A stretch of 64,000 bases of DNA, from the NCBI GenBank assembly GCA_963920665.1, contig OY987266.1:11289001-11353000 (forward strand), written 5' to 3'. Numbering within the stretch: position 1 is the first letter of the stretch; each line of letters opens with the position of its first letter. This document shows, in pieces, positions 11,552 through 23,254 of the stretch. Both the position numbers and the translations under genes were made by a program. This stretch comes from Straminergon stramineum. Its lineage: Eukaryota > Streptophyta > Bryopsida > Hypnales > Calliergonaceae. The notes beneath the pieces are model-generated. The model made no database searches and was not told the DNA's origin. It was given only the letters and a program-made list of their open reading frames with translations.

Positions 11552-13077
11552 CATATGTGAATTCATACCACTATTCCTAAGGCTACTCCTAAGGTGTGCC
11601 ATAAATGCTACCCAATTGATGCAAAAGTAGTCGATCAAACATGTTGATGGGTTATGATCTCTTAGGAATACTCTTTATTTGGAACCAAGTGTAACTATAC
11701 CTTTAGTTGAACTTATTTGGAAGTGGTGTATGCATTAAGTTACTTTGCTATATAGCCATGGATTTTTGAACGAAAGTGAGGTTGTATACCTAAGAGATAT
11801 TCCAACCCAATATGATTCACCTAGATTTAGAAGTGGAAGGAAAAGAAGAAATCATTCCAACTACTCTAAGTAGTTCGCGTATTTGAAGAGTTTGTTTGTT
11901 TAGGATCCTACACCGAGCTTAGAAAAATTATTTTGAAGGCAACTACAAGAAACACTTATACTATTTCTTATCACCTTTGCATGGTGATATGATTTTTGGC
12001 CATAACTTTTCTTATTTACCTCCAAAGGACTCCAAATTCATATCTAAAGTACAAAAAACTATTACACTTATTGGAGAATTTTTCATATTTATCAAAAGTA
12101 ATTTATATTTTTTAAAGTACCCCTAGTTATATATCATTCCAACCATTTTGGAGTGTTTTAGTACTATTTTGTATCCAAAAAAGAAAATTTGGAGCTAAAA
12201 ATTGGGATCTGCGGTCATTTACAATGACAACATAAATTGAAAAAATGATTTTTTTTAAATTGTAATTTCTATCTTGCACATGTGTTCAAAGTGTACTACC
12301 TATGTATCAACACAAAGATTGTAGAACTCTTTTTCATCAAGATGTAATTTTTTAATTAAAACCTCTTTTAGGTTTGAAAAATGAAGTTTATTTTATTTTA
12401 TTTTTAGAAATTTATTTCTATTTTCCAAAAATTTAAACATGAAAATATCTATTATCTTGAAATTTTTTGTTTCTCTTTTCTGCATATAACTTTTTAGAGA
12501 ATATTTTGGAGGGAGTATACTACCTTTCCATATTTTTCTATATTTTTCTTTATTTCTATAATTTTTTTCAATTTTTTTCCAAGTCCTCAAGTCAAAATGC
12601 AACAAATAGTACAATTGTTTTGTGTAGTCACTCCAAGTGACTCCTAGACTACATATCTTTGTCAAAGGGAAGACTCTATACTATTAGTAGTGAAAGGGAA
12701 ACATATAGTCTCCAAGCACTAAAGAGTAATTAATGGAAGACAAAGAGTTCTATGAAAGAAGTAATGGAAATTAAAGCATCAAGGTTGTCCAATTAAAAGA
12801 TAGTCTATTATCAACATTAGTTCCCTTATGATTTCAACTTTGAAAATTTGTAGTGTAAGATTGGGATATTGAAACAACTTGTGCTGTAATTTCATTTCAT
12901 TTCTAAAAGCATTAACCTTATTCTTTTCCCACCGACACATTCAATCATATGGTGGAATTAGAAAAAAAGTTGTTTTAAGGAAAAGTTTCATTGTTGCTCA
13001 CATAAGCACTAAATGTTGAACCATTCATCTAGTAGAATATGACTCCATATGAAGTAGTGCAATTCATCCAATTCATA
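11552..13077. other. AT-rich intergenic DNA
   Basis: No gene or transposon terminus is recognised. Short frames such as 12393-12665 (minus) are low-complexity Lys/Asn/Phe runs produced by AT richness. Confidence 0.45.
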
Positions 13078-14035
13078 TTAACCCCTAAAGGACCAAACGG
13101 TGTTTGTTGACAATATAGTGATTTTGGGCAACTCACTATGAATGGAATTTTTATTTTTTTTCTTTGAAATTTTCAGACAACATGTGCCTGAGGAGTAGTT
13201 TTAAGGCCCTACAATTTTCATAACTTTTGAATACATGGTTAAAAAGTTATTGTATAATATGTATTTTTCATTGCTTAGTGGGCAGATTGGGTAGCAAAAA
13301 AAACTTCCTTAAAAATCATTTTAAAAAAAATAAAAATTCGAAATTGATTTTCTAGATTTATGTATACTTAGAAAGCTTTGAATCATTCCATTTTGATTTA
13401 TGAGATGAAAATTATGAAGAATTTAAGTTGTGGGTAGTTTGTGGGTAGTTATAGAATCTCCACTCTAAAATAAACTTTGAAGACCTTTATTTAACTCAAT
13501 TTTAAATAATTGTAGAAAAAATTAAAAGTGTTAGGTGTAGATTGTTTATTACAGCATTATAACTATTGGGATTGGCATTTTTCAGTTCCATAAATAAATT
13601 GTTAACAATTTAGTACTTTGAATCATTCTCTACTAACTTCTTTCTACTTACTAATTTTTTCCTGTTTGTTGTACAATTTCAAATGATCTTTTATTTTCCA
13701 AGCATGTAGCCAACTAGACTTGAAGAATAAATCCAAAGAGTTACAACCATTTTGGACATTTTTTCAAAATGATCTGACCTTGTGAAGTGCAGCTGCACGG
13801 GTATTTGCAGGGCCCAAAAAAGGCTTTTTGTCAATTTCTATGCTAATATCTTGCAATCCAAATGGTGGAAATTTCTGAAATTTTTTCCACATCTTTTCAA
13901 ACCAGTGTACTACAAGATCCTATAGTTACATGTGTTCAAAAATGTGTTTTTTCCAAAAGTTGGTATTTGTACTAGAAAATAGAAATGGTAGTTTTGGAGC
14001 GTTTTTGGTGAAAACACTTTAGATTTAGGGGTTAA
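13078..14035. mobile_element. TTAA-flanked non-autonomous element, family A copy 2
   Basis: A 958-bp element in the same orientation as the copies at 8560 and 35771. The left end is TTAACCCCTAAAGG. The right end is slightly decayed (GATTTAGGGGTTAA). By eye it is the most diverged of the three full-length copies. No coding region. Confidence 0.75.
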
Positions 14036-14211
14036 GATGATTCAAGAAAGATCATATAATGTACCAATGAAAAGTAGAAGGAATAATCAACAAATATTAT
14101 ATAAATTAATGATGTAGATTTTGTGGAGGATTTACAATTATTTATATGAGTCACTTGACTTAGTGTGATTAAATTAGATATCATCATCAAATCCTCAACA
14201 TCCAAAGTGTT

Positions 14212-14394
14212 CACAATTTGAAAAAAATCATCATAAAATACTTTTTGGAAGAATGTTTTGGAATTCATATATGAATAAAAGTTATAGATTTTGAATTGAA
14301 TTCACAATTTGAGAAAAATCATCATAAAATACTTTTTGGAAGAATATTTTGGAATTGATGTACATATAAAAATTATAGATTTTGAGTTGAAGAT
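14212..14394. repeat. 91-bp tandem duplication
   Basis: Two adjacent copies (14212-14302 and 14303-14394) begin with CACAATTTGARAAAAATCAT and share AAATACTTTTTGGAAGAAT and TATAGATTTTGARTTGAA. They differ by a handful of substitutions. No function is apparent. Confidence 0.75.
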
Positions 14395-14731
14395 TCCATT
14401 TGTATGGTTAGATTTACCAATGCCATCACCAATCATTTTTTTATAAAGTTTGAAAGGGATATTTCATAATTCTTTCAAAATTCGATTACAAGAAAAATAT
14501 TATCATTTCTTGAATAAAATTTGTTGGAATGGATTTGAAATGAGGTTCTCTTGACAATGCTAATTTATTGAAATTTTTATATTCTTTAAATCTATAACCT
14601 CATTTTTACAAATCCTGTTTTGAACTAGGGTCAATGCAATTTTGGCTTGGTCAAACACTTGCCATACTTGTCTACTTGCACATTTGTAATTGAAAAAAAA
14701 TATTTATTCTAGTAACACCAAATGCAACCAT
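14395..14731. repeat. dispersed repeat G, copy 1
   Basis: Resembles about 41820-42150 in the same orientation. Shared landmarks are AAATTTGTTGGAATG, TTTGAAATGAGGTTCTCTT, CATACTTG, TTGCACATTTG and GTAACACCAAAT. It probably derives from an old transposon; no ends are identified. Confidence 0.55.
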
Positions 14732-15119
14732 TGTAGTAGAATAACCCATTGAGCATTATATGCATGATCTGGAGTAGCAGAAGGTAATGTAAATTGTCTA
14801 CCTTGTAGAAAGATAGAAATCATGAGGGTTGCAAATTTTTTGGTAATTTTCTCTCTTGAATTGAAATTACTATGAATTTTTGTAGTCAAAAGTTGATATA
14901 GATCCATCCCCAACACATAGAATCTTCCATTATTGTTCATTCAAAGATTGCTTTGATTCTCAAAACCAAGTTGATGTGTCATGACATTGATGGTTAGAAG
15001 ATGTCAAGATGGTTAGAAACCAAAACCTAATGGTTAGAAATCAATTACTTCTCTATTGAATTTCTTAGAACCTATAGATTGGCCATGGGGCCCAGTTGGT
15101 AATGGGTGGTTCTACCATA
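14732..15119 (-). mobile_element. MITE family E, copy 1 (minus orientation)
   Basis: A 388-bp element; its full-length relative lies at 18873-19262 in opposite orientation. Read on the minus strand it begins TATGGTAGAACCACCCATTA and ends with a degenerate inverted version (ATGGGTTATTCTACTACA). The family shares GTGTTGGGGATGGAT and CTAGATCATGCA-like landmarks. No protein is encoded. Confidence 0.6.
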
Positions 15120-15721
15120 GATAGGACAACAACTGGATAAAGTATCTCCACAAATTAAGATGACTTTCATCCAAGAAATAATGAGGATGAAACTTGAATT
15201 TCAATCTGGTCATTGTCTAGAAAGTGGACGTCGGAGCACTTAAGGGGTTAAGATGAAATTCATAAGGTAGAAACACCGAAATGTGACACCTATTTTGGAT
15301 CTGTTGATATGGAGGGTGCGTATAGGAAAAAATTATGTGCGTGTGTTAGGAAATGGTTTAGGAAACCAATAAAATTGGTTTCGTATTTTTCTGAGCTTGT
15401 ATGAATATTATATGAATTTTTGAAAAGTACTTCGTAGATGCACCTACTGTGGACATTAGACTAATACCAAAGTGGGCACAAAAACACCCAAAAGCAACAC
15501 TCTCTAAACTTGGATCAAGTGCAAGTGATTGGTTGCTTCTTGGTATAATGACAACTTCTTGGAACCCCACATGTCTACTTTAAAACCCCACTTGTCTCCT
15601 TTGGGTCCACAAGTGCTTGGATTTAGGTTGTTTTTTAGGTGTCCATAAACGACTGGTGTTACATTTGGGTGCTTCTACCTTATCATGGAGACTCGGAGCT
15701 AAATTCTGGTGGATACATACC
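15120..15721. other. intergenic DNA
   Basis: No gene is supported. Around 15230-15253 the string GGAGCACTTAAGGGGTTAA looks like one terminus of a TTAA-type element whose other end I could not find. The rest is unremarkable. Confidence 0.35.
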
Positions 15722-15730
15722 CATTCCTAG
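15722..15730. repeat. left 9-bp target-site duplication
   Basis: CATTCCTAG occurs here and again at 16825-16833, immediately outside the two ends of the foldback element. A 9-bp duplication is typical of Mutator-like insertions. Confidence 0.8.
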
Positions 15731-16824
15731 GCGAGACGTTAAATCATGCCCACGAAAGTGGCCAGAACTGACCCCGACCTGACACTGTCCGCACCTCGAC
15801 CATCAGAACCCGGCCGGGGGCACGGGTCGCAGGACCTCGACCCTTTAGAACCCCGATTGTGTAGAACCTCAATTGTGCAGGACTGGACCTCGACAGAAGT
15901 TAGGAGGAGGACAACGACCTCCCACGTCCTTCCTAGGGTGGTAGTTTTAGGAAAGTTGTATATATCCCACATTCTTTGTTTCCCTTTTTACCACCCACAA
16001 TATATATAAAGAGGTGTCTTTACTAATCAAAACACAAATCATGAATGACTTTTGAGGAAAGTGAAGTAAATGTGATGCCATGTTAGTGGGGGCCCATTTA
16101 AAATGGATGATTTAACATCTTGTGAAGAAAGATAATATACTAAGAATTTTTTCAAGTTTTACTAAAACATCATATTTTGGCACAATTCAAACAAATTTTT
16201 TTGAAGTTCTAAAAAGACAGTCTCCTAACTTTGTACTTTAAGACAATTTCATTGCTTTGAGGGTCTTGCACAAAATGGACACTTTAGCTATTTGGAGGTT
16301 ATCAAAAATTTCATTTGGAAAGGGACTGAATTTTATGTCTTTTTAGAACTTCAAAAAAATTTGTTTGAATTGTGCCAAAATACGATGTTTTAGTAAAACT
16401 TGAAAAAAATTTTAGTATATTATCTTTCTTCACAAGATGTTAAATCATCCATTTTAAATGGGCCCCCACTAACATGGCATCACATTTACTTCACATTCCT
16501 CAAAAGTCATTCATGATTTGTGTTTTGATTAGTAAAGACACCTCTTTATATATATTGTGGGTGGTAAAAAGGGAAACAAAGAATGTGGGATATATACAAC
16601 TTTCCTAAAACTACCACCCTAGGAAGGACGTGGGAGGTCGTTGTCCTCCTCCTAACTTCCGTCGGGGTCCAGTCCTGCACAATTGAGGTTCTACACAATC
16701 GGGGTTCTAAAGGGTCGGGGTCCTGCGACCCGCGCCCCCGGCCGGGTTCCGATGGTCGAGGTGCGGACAGTGTCAGGTCGGGGTCAGTTCTGGCCACTTT
16801 CGTGGGCATGATTTAACGTCTCGC
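15731..16824. mobile_element. foldback (Mutator-like) element with 489-bp arms
   Basis: Left arm 15731-16219, loop 16220-16335 (116 bp), right arm 16336-16824. The arms are equal in length and nearly identical inverted copies; translating both in the outer part gives the same 87-residue string with a few differences. The outer termini are GCGAGACGTTAAATCATG and its complement, with a 9-bp target duplication outside. Long terminal inverted repeats and a 9-bp duplication fit a non-autonomous Mutator-like element. The outer ~230 bp of each arm are GC-rich, the inner part AT-rich, so the outer part may be captured sequence. A TATA-like TATATATAAAG sits at about 16001-16012 in the left arm and, inverted, in the right arm. 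Confidence 0.85.
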
Positions 16825-16833
16825 CATTCCTAG
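16825..16833. repeat. right 9-bp target-site duplication
   Basis: CATTCCTAG, identical to 15722-15730. It lies exactly at the left edge of the tandem repeat that follows. Confidence 0.8.
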
Positions 16834-17530
16834 TGCTCAGTGTTCCAAAAAGCTTCGATTACTTAATTAGTGCACGCGCGCGACCTCTCATAAACATTAT
16901 TCCGACGAGACTGGAGAGTATTCTTTCAGCTTTGAGGTGAGCTTAATTGATGAAGTTGCTTGATTCATTCATGTGACTCTAGAACTTCCAAGGATATTTC
17001 TCTATGAATGCAAATATCTCAGCAATTCAGCGATATCTCTTCACAGTATCTCTCATGAAATGAATCAATGTAGTTCTATTTTTGCTACATCGCCCGCCTA
17101 AATTTGTGGTTTGAAATTTGAAGTCGAGTTTCGGAAAAGCTGTGGTGGAAACAATGCAAATCTAGTGCTCAATGCTTCAGAAAGTATTGTTTAGATAATT
17201 TGTGCACTCGTGATCTCTCATGAAAAAACATTATTCCTACGAGACGAGTATTTTTTCAGCTTGAGGTGAGCTTCGTTCATGAAGTTGCATCATTAATGTG
17301 ACTCTACTTGCAAGGATACTACTCTCTGAATGCGCATGGCTCAGCATGCAATTCAGCGGTATCTATTGTTACTTGCATGATTGTAGTTCTATATGCTAGC
17401 TACTTCTCCTGCCTGTTTTTGTGATTTGAAATCTGTGGTCTATTTTGAGCGGACCTGTGGCGGAAACAATTGCAAATCTAGTGGCCAGTCTTTCAGAAAG
17501 CTTTGTTTAATTCATTTGTACACATGACCA
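16834..17530. repeat. diverged ~320-bp tandem repeat upstream of a gene
   Basis: Unit 1 is 16834-17165, unit 2 is 17166-17481, and a truncated unit 3 runs to about 17530. Each begins TGCTCARTG-TTC-like (TGGCCAGTC in unit 3) followed by CAGAAAG. Units 1 and 2 share TTCAGCTT-GAGGTGAGCTT, TGTGACTCTA, CAATTCAGCG, ATGTAGTTCTAT-like landmarks and GGAAACAA-TGCAAATCTAG. They are strongly diverged, so the duplication is old. The array ends about 50 bp before the modelled start codon of the next gene. Confidence 0.75.
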
Positions 17531-17576
17531 ATTACAACGCTCATTTCTGAAGCGCGGAGGCAAATCGTGGCAGAAA

Positions 17577-18491
17577 ATGAGCACTCGATTCTTGGAGCGA
17601 TTTTCTGAAAACTACTCCATGGCGATTCGACAGGATTGTGAATTGTTTCGGATCTCTAATACTACTGGCCAAGTGAACGATCTAAATGACGTTGAAGAAG
17701 GTGAATAACCACTGCCGCAACTTCTTAATTACAAGTTCACGAACCGCAACGTCTTCCTCTAATTCTGATGCATGAGCAGTGCTTGCTGAACTCAAAGACT
17801 AATTATGAATATACCTCATGAAGAATTTACGATCAATGTATGGCCGATTTTACTGCGCGTACTCTTTATCAATTTCGCAAGTAATGATTCCATAATTGCA
17901 ATTGACAAACACGAGCAATCCCTCACAGAAGAGATTGAAACGCCAACCTCGAGAAGAGAGACCAGGTATCGCAGAGCCTGCGAGAAATACTTTGAGAGCC
18001 TTCTTGGAAACGATGCAGATCCCGAGGAGACAACTCAGCAACCCGCCCTACATGCCGAAGTTCTTTGCTCGGAGTTGCAGAGTTTGGGAATGGCACCAGA
18101 GGTGACTGAGGATGAGCTGTGTAGCATGTTGAAGTCCTCAGGGTATGCTGACGAGAATGGTACCCTAGGGTTTGAGCGGTTCATGGTCTTAGCCAAGGAT
18201 TTAAAGCTGATCGAATCGATGAAGGCGTCCAAGAAGGAGAGGAAGAGAGGTAATAATTTATACCGAGGACAATTAGGAGAGTTCTTTGAGATTCTTGACT
18301 TTGGTGAAGAAACAGGATTCTCGGGTAGTGACTTCGTCGACGCTCTTGGGAGATTGAGTTCCGAGATCACGGATGGAACTGCCGACAATCTTGTCCGGTA
18401 CGCTAATCTACACCCAGGTGTTAAGATTTCCTTCAAACAATTTGAGAGGGTGCTCCTTAGAGCGCGTGTGGAATATTACACGCTAATCTAA
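17577..18491 (+). CDS. hypothetical protein, possibly degenerate EF-hand-like
   Basis: Preferred model: exon 1 17577-17700, intron 17701-17928 (GTGAAT...TCACAG), exon 2 17929-18491; 228 residues, with phase matching across the junction. An unspliced alternative starts at an ATG at 17805 and is open to the same stop, also 228 residues. The body is acidic and helical. The segment DENGTLGFERFMVLAKDL resembles a degenerate EF-hand loop plus helix, and a second possible helix-loop-helix follows (FFEILDFGEETGFSGSDFV). Several calcium-ligand positions do not fit well, so calcium binding is doubtful. No signal peptide or membrane segment is seen. Codon choice is more GC-balanced than the surrounding DNA, which supports a real gene. 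A tandem repeat precedes it. I do not recognise a family beyond the EF-hand resemblance. Confidence 0.6.
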
Positions 18492-18872
18492 GACAAGTTG
18501 CCAAACTCAATGCTACCACAGGGACAGTCTCTGAAGTGGTTTTGTGAGAGGAGTTTCCATGAATCTGGACTTCCCTGGTAGTTGCATCAATTCAAATCCG
18601 AGACAACTTTCCAAAGACTATAGTGGCTAAAATGCCGGGACTTCAAAGAAGTTTCAAAACCTCCGTCGTAGTTGTCTCCGCTGCCATATGAATGAGATGC
18701 TACCACCTGTGCTGATCGGCCTTGTGACAAGCACTTCATCGGCTGAATTTGTAACCTCTTGGAACTTGAAATGCACTATGAGCAATATGAATTCACGGTG
18801 AATTATCCGATTGACTGTCCGCATTTCATGCACTGAAAGAAATGCCGACTCTTGATAAGTGTCTTTATAAAT

Positions 18873-19262
18873 TATGGTAGAACCACCCGTTACCAGCCAA
18901 GCCCATGGACAATATATAGGTAATGGGAAATTCAACAAAGAGATAACTGATATCTAACCATTAGTTTCTTGGTTTCCAACCATCTTCTAGTGATCATTGT
19001 TATGACATATGTGCTTTGTTTTGAGAGCGAAATTAGTTTTTAGATGATTAGTGATGGAAGAATCTATGTGTTGGGGATGGATGCAAGCCAACTTTTGGCT
19101 TCTAAAATTCATAAGAATTTGAATTTCATGGAAAAAATTATGAAAATTTGATAGTGCCCGTCATTTCTATCTCTCTATAGGGCAAAAAATTAACAATGCC
19201 TTCTACTACTCTAGATCATGCACATAATGCTTAAGTAGTTGGTAATGGGTAGTTCTATTATA
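18873..19262 (+). mobile_element. MITE family E, copy 2 (plus orientation)
   Basis: A 390-bp element, homologous along its length to 14732-15119 in inverted orientation. Ends: TATGGTAGAACCACCCGTTA and, at the right, GGTAATGGGTAGTTCTATTA, imperfect inverted repeats of each other. The two copies flank the foldback element and the small gene at 17.6-18.5 kb. Confidence 0.65.
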
Positions 19263-21612
19263 TATCTATAGAGATAGCCTTCTTTGAATAGTATTGATAT
19301 TTGTGCTCTTCATAGAAACATTCATCAAGAGTAGAAATTTTTAGCATTTTCAAATCTCTAGTGTTGTAACACTAAATTTCATTATTAGTATACTTTTTTG
19401 CCTTGCTTCTTGGTGTGACATACTCAACTACAACAATAGTGGATTGTAAACAATATTAAATAATTATAGAGCACAACAAAATTTTAGAATAACTTTAAAA
19501 ACTCTATGAAAAATTTGAGACAAAGTAAAAAAAAAAAAAGAATTATAATTAAACCTCTTTAAGCTTGATTCTCTAGCTCTTTAGAAGGACATTCCAAAAT
19601 ATCTTCTAGTTTTCTCCTTGCATTTAGTCAAATTATAGAAAAGACATGAGCCTTGTGAAGACATAATTCTAATTCATTTTTTTTGGTAATTTCACCAACA
19701 AATGGTTATTTTGCATCTACAAACTTGAAAAAATGCTTGCAAGATTTGAGAGCCTCAAAAATCAAACACCAAAATAGGATACACATCCATCTACAACAAA
19801 AATATATTTCACTAAATGGAAACCTTGAGGCCTAAATAAGAAAAGAATGTCAATTTGGTTAAACTAGAGGTATTCCAATATTGTTTCACCTATTAGAACA
19901 CATGTTCTGAGAAGACAAATCAATATCCCTCCTAGATTTTAGACCTCAATGTATGTGTATATATATTTCAAGCCCTAGATTACAAAATTGACAAGCTTAT
20001 AAGTTCTTCCATGCCCAAGCTACATATTTGAAACACACAAGACCATATTAAGACTCACAAGCCTTTACAATGTTGTTATGACAAAGTGACAAATAGAGAC
20101 CAAAGTAGCAAATAAATGGTTGGATATCGGTGCATAGTAAGTTGCAATGAAGCAAGGAGATCAATCATTGTTATAGTTTGGGTTTAGTATGCACAAAAAA
20201 TCGAATAACTACGCAATTAATCTCGTGATATGAACTTACTTAACCATGATTGACATAAAGGAAAATTTTTATGACATACAACACAAGACATCATACTAAC
20301 TATTCTGAAAAATTTGATGCACAACATTTTGTATGAGTGGTAAGAATTCACCATGTAGATTGCAACTAAAAGAAGACTCAAACCCTAAATATTTATGGCA
20401 CTTAATAAATGGGCAAAGCTTACCTTCTCAATGAAGCTTTTGCTATCTCTCACATGAGATGAGCTCAAGTTGTTACACAAGATCATTTGCCAAAGGGATT
20501 GAGACTATTCCTCAAGAATGTACAAAAAATCTATAATTCTCTTGCTTTATTTAAAGCCAAAATGCTTGAGGCAAAATTTCAAATTGATCCTAACTTGCAC
20601 ATAAGGGCAAAAGTACAAAGTAGAGTTCTTTTGACCCATTTACAAGAAATCACAAGTACCAAGAAATTATGGACTAAATGTATCATAACCTAAATATTGC
20701 CAATGGGGTAGTGGTTGGTAATGGGTGCCTCTACCATAATTGGAGTCATCCCTTTTTTCTCTAGCACCATGGGGCCAGATTGCACCATTTTAGAATGAAT
20801 GTCTAGTTTTCGCTAGAAAAAAGTAATCTTTTTTCACTAGAAATTTTCGATTTCTATTTAAAATGTGGATGAATTCGCCAAGTTTGGATGAAAAAGTGCA
20901 TGAATATGATTGAAAAGTATTTTTTGGTCCAAAAGATGGATGAATGTAGAAAGATAATACTTCACCAAATTTTAAGTGATTGCCATCCTGGCACTTTCTC
21001 AAAACGTAAAAAAAAAGGGTTGATTGGAGTACTAAATATTTACTTTGCCTTATACTACTCTAGATCGTGTCTAGAATTGCTTAGGTGGTTGGTTATGGGT
21101 GCCTCCACCTTAATTGTGAATATCATTATGAGAAATAAAGGTTTTACAAAGGCTAGAAGGTAGTGCCACTAACAAGTTGACAAATTGTGTAGCCAAGCAT
21201 GCTTAGAACTAGAAGCATATATAAGTAAAAATCTATTGCAATCTAAAAGTCTTGTATAGTTGTATTGATAATATTGTAGAGTGTGTCCCAGAAGCACTTG
21301 CTAGGGCCCCAGCTATGCACTCCCAATTTCACCCAAATAGTTGTCTTTTTTAGGAGATGAAACTAAGATATGCAATACTTTTGTAGTATACTTGCTCCAT
21401 CCTTCAATAGATTTGCAAGGCCTAGAGATGCCTCTTTAAACATAAAAAGATGGTCTTTAAAGAGCATACAACTACCTAGTTCCACCTTAAGTCTTGGTGC
21501 AATTTGATTTCATTGAAAATGTTGTAGTGTTCCATCTACATAGTTGTACATGCAAAGGCTACAATGAAGAGGAATGGCATAGTTGAAACCTAAATAATCC
21601 CACCCAATGATG
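19263..21612. other. AT-rich intergenic DNA with family E-like ends
   Basis: No gene is supported. Strings resembling the family E terminus (TTGGTAATGGGTGCCTCTAC at about 20719, and a variant at about 21088) occur in the same orientation about 370 bp apart, perhaps remnants of related elements. The rest is AT-rich and featureless to me. Confidence 0.4.
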
Positions 21613-22020
21613 TGATCCTATGTTGCTTCCACAACCGTCCACTCTTTGTTGTGGGAGTCATAGACTTGGGCAAAGAAACCTTGACCACCTTTTTCAATGG
21701 AGCCCACAACAAAAACTTTATACTCCTTGGTTTTCTTGTCCGTAGTGAGCTTCACCATCCTTACCACTATCACTAGAGTGTTGGTTTTTCAAACCCCACA
21801 TTGAGCAAAAGAGGGAGTTGCATCTTCTATTTCGTTAAAGGATTCATCACAATAAAAAAAACTTAGGCTTGATATTGCGCCACTTCCTTTTTGAAACACA
21901 TCACACTAGTCTACCATCACCTCCATCAAAGGTTTCAACCTTTTCAAATACTACAATAATTTCAAGAACATGCCATTTATCTACTTACACATCATAGATG
22001 TTATCAGAAACCTTTATCCA
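21613..22020 (-). pseudogene. relic of an F-box/kelch-like protein
   Basis: Minus-strand translation gives kelch-like pieces: DNIYDV, a stop, then VDKWHVLE; DGGDGRLV followed by a stop; and VVGSIEKGGQGF with AQVYDSHNKEWTVVE. The last reads like the repeat unit of F-box/kelch proteins (variable strand, then YDS...WTVV). At least three in-frame stops and one frame change break it, so it is not functional. No F-box is seen. The assignment rests on short motif resemblance. Confidence 0.35.
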
Positions 22021-22194
22021 ACCAAAATTTGTCAAAAATAGGAGAGTACACATGTTGAGATGAGCTGTTGTATCAAAGACCTGATTGACCTCCAAATCTT
22101 TGCAATTAATGTTCCTCTTCCATTTCTTAGAAAGAACTCAAAGCTAACTAATTCTAGCTATACGAAGACGAGCAAACACAACATTAGATGAGAA

Positions 22195-22505
22195 TGAGCT
22201 CCTGCGGAAGACTGCGAGTTCCCAGAAGTTCTAAGACTGGGAACTCGGCCAGAGCAGCTCGCTGACGTGGTCAGCCGGCGGCCACGTCGGATAATAATAA
22301 AAAATTAATTTTTAAATATTTTTTTTGAAAAAAATTTTCATTTTTTAATATTTTTTATTTTGTTTTTTCATTTTTTAATAATTTTTAATATTTTTAAAAT
22401 TTTTAAAATTTTTTAATAATTTTTTAATAATTTTAAATTCTGGACAGCCCTGGCTGGTTCCCAGCCTTGGGAACTGGCCTGAAACGGCCCTCCAGGGCAG
22501 CTGAA
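22195..22505. other. AT tract framed by GC-rich DNA
   Basis: About 22280-22440 is almost pure A/T (runs of TTTTTAATAA type). It is bracketed by GC-rich blocks containing GGGAACTCGGCC on the left and GGGAACTGGCC on the right, in the same orientation. This could be an insertion or replication-slippage tract; I do not recognise it. Confidence 0.45.
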
Positions 22506-22854
22506 TCCCATCTAATGGGTGCAAGAGCTCCTTAAGCAAAGCTCCCCAAAGACTAGGCTCCAAGGCCATAGCTAGGATCTTCAACCTAGACATGCTTGAA
22601 CCTCAAAGATCCTAATATTAGTTGACTTGAACATCAATTGAAAGGACATTGATTCTAATTTACTTAATACTTTGTAAACAATCAAAGAAAGTAGAAATTG
22701 CCAAAAGCCAATCAAACACTTACTTGTGTTGTAGAACTTGAGTGATGAATCTACAATGCAATCTACAAGTCATATTGAATAATAGCTCAAAAATCTGAAG
22801 ATAAACTAGGATCTCTCTTTTTACTATTGGTTCCCTACAAGAAAATCACCCTTC

Positions 22855-23046
22855 TACACTGAATAGAGGTATTAAGGGGACCAAAAAATTAAAGGGATTA
22901 ATTGTAGAAAACTATAGATGTTTGAAACATGATGTACGTCTCCCAAACACTTCAATAACTATTAATGTACAATAAAGGTAGATATTTATATAGTGTGGAA
23001 TGTCAATTAATTAGTATGGGTCCCCTTGATACCCCTATTCAGTGTA
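22855..23046. mobile_element. TA-flanked MITE, family F relative
   Basis: A 192-bp element with TA at both ends and inverted termini of about 28 bp: TACACTGAATAGAGGTATTA at the left, and the complement of TACCCCTATTCAGTGTA at the right, with two mismatches over the full terminus. It shares the outermost ~12 bp with the copies at 11300 and 23255, but its interior differs. Confidence 0.7.
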
Positions 23047-23254
23047 GTTGGGGATAAGTGTTTATGAGTGCTCTCATAAGATTAGTCGTGTTGAAGATGT
23101 GATACTCTAAGATTACCTCAATAAGTTGAAGTCAACGACCATCTTCAAATACTTCTGTGCAAGATTTTGTAGTCGCAGCCATGCTTTCCGACATTCAATG
23201 ACTTTCTACATTGAAAGAGAAAAAACAAAACCGATGAAAAACCACTTCAATAAC

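Noticed and set aside
15746..16809. Two identical 87-codon frames on opposite strands
   Set aside because: They are the two arms of the foldback element translated; low-complexity Pro/Arg/Ser content and no known domain.
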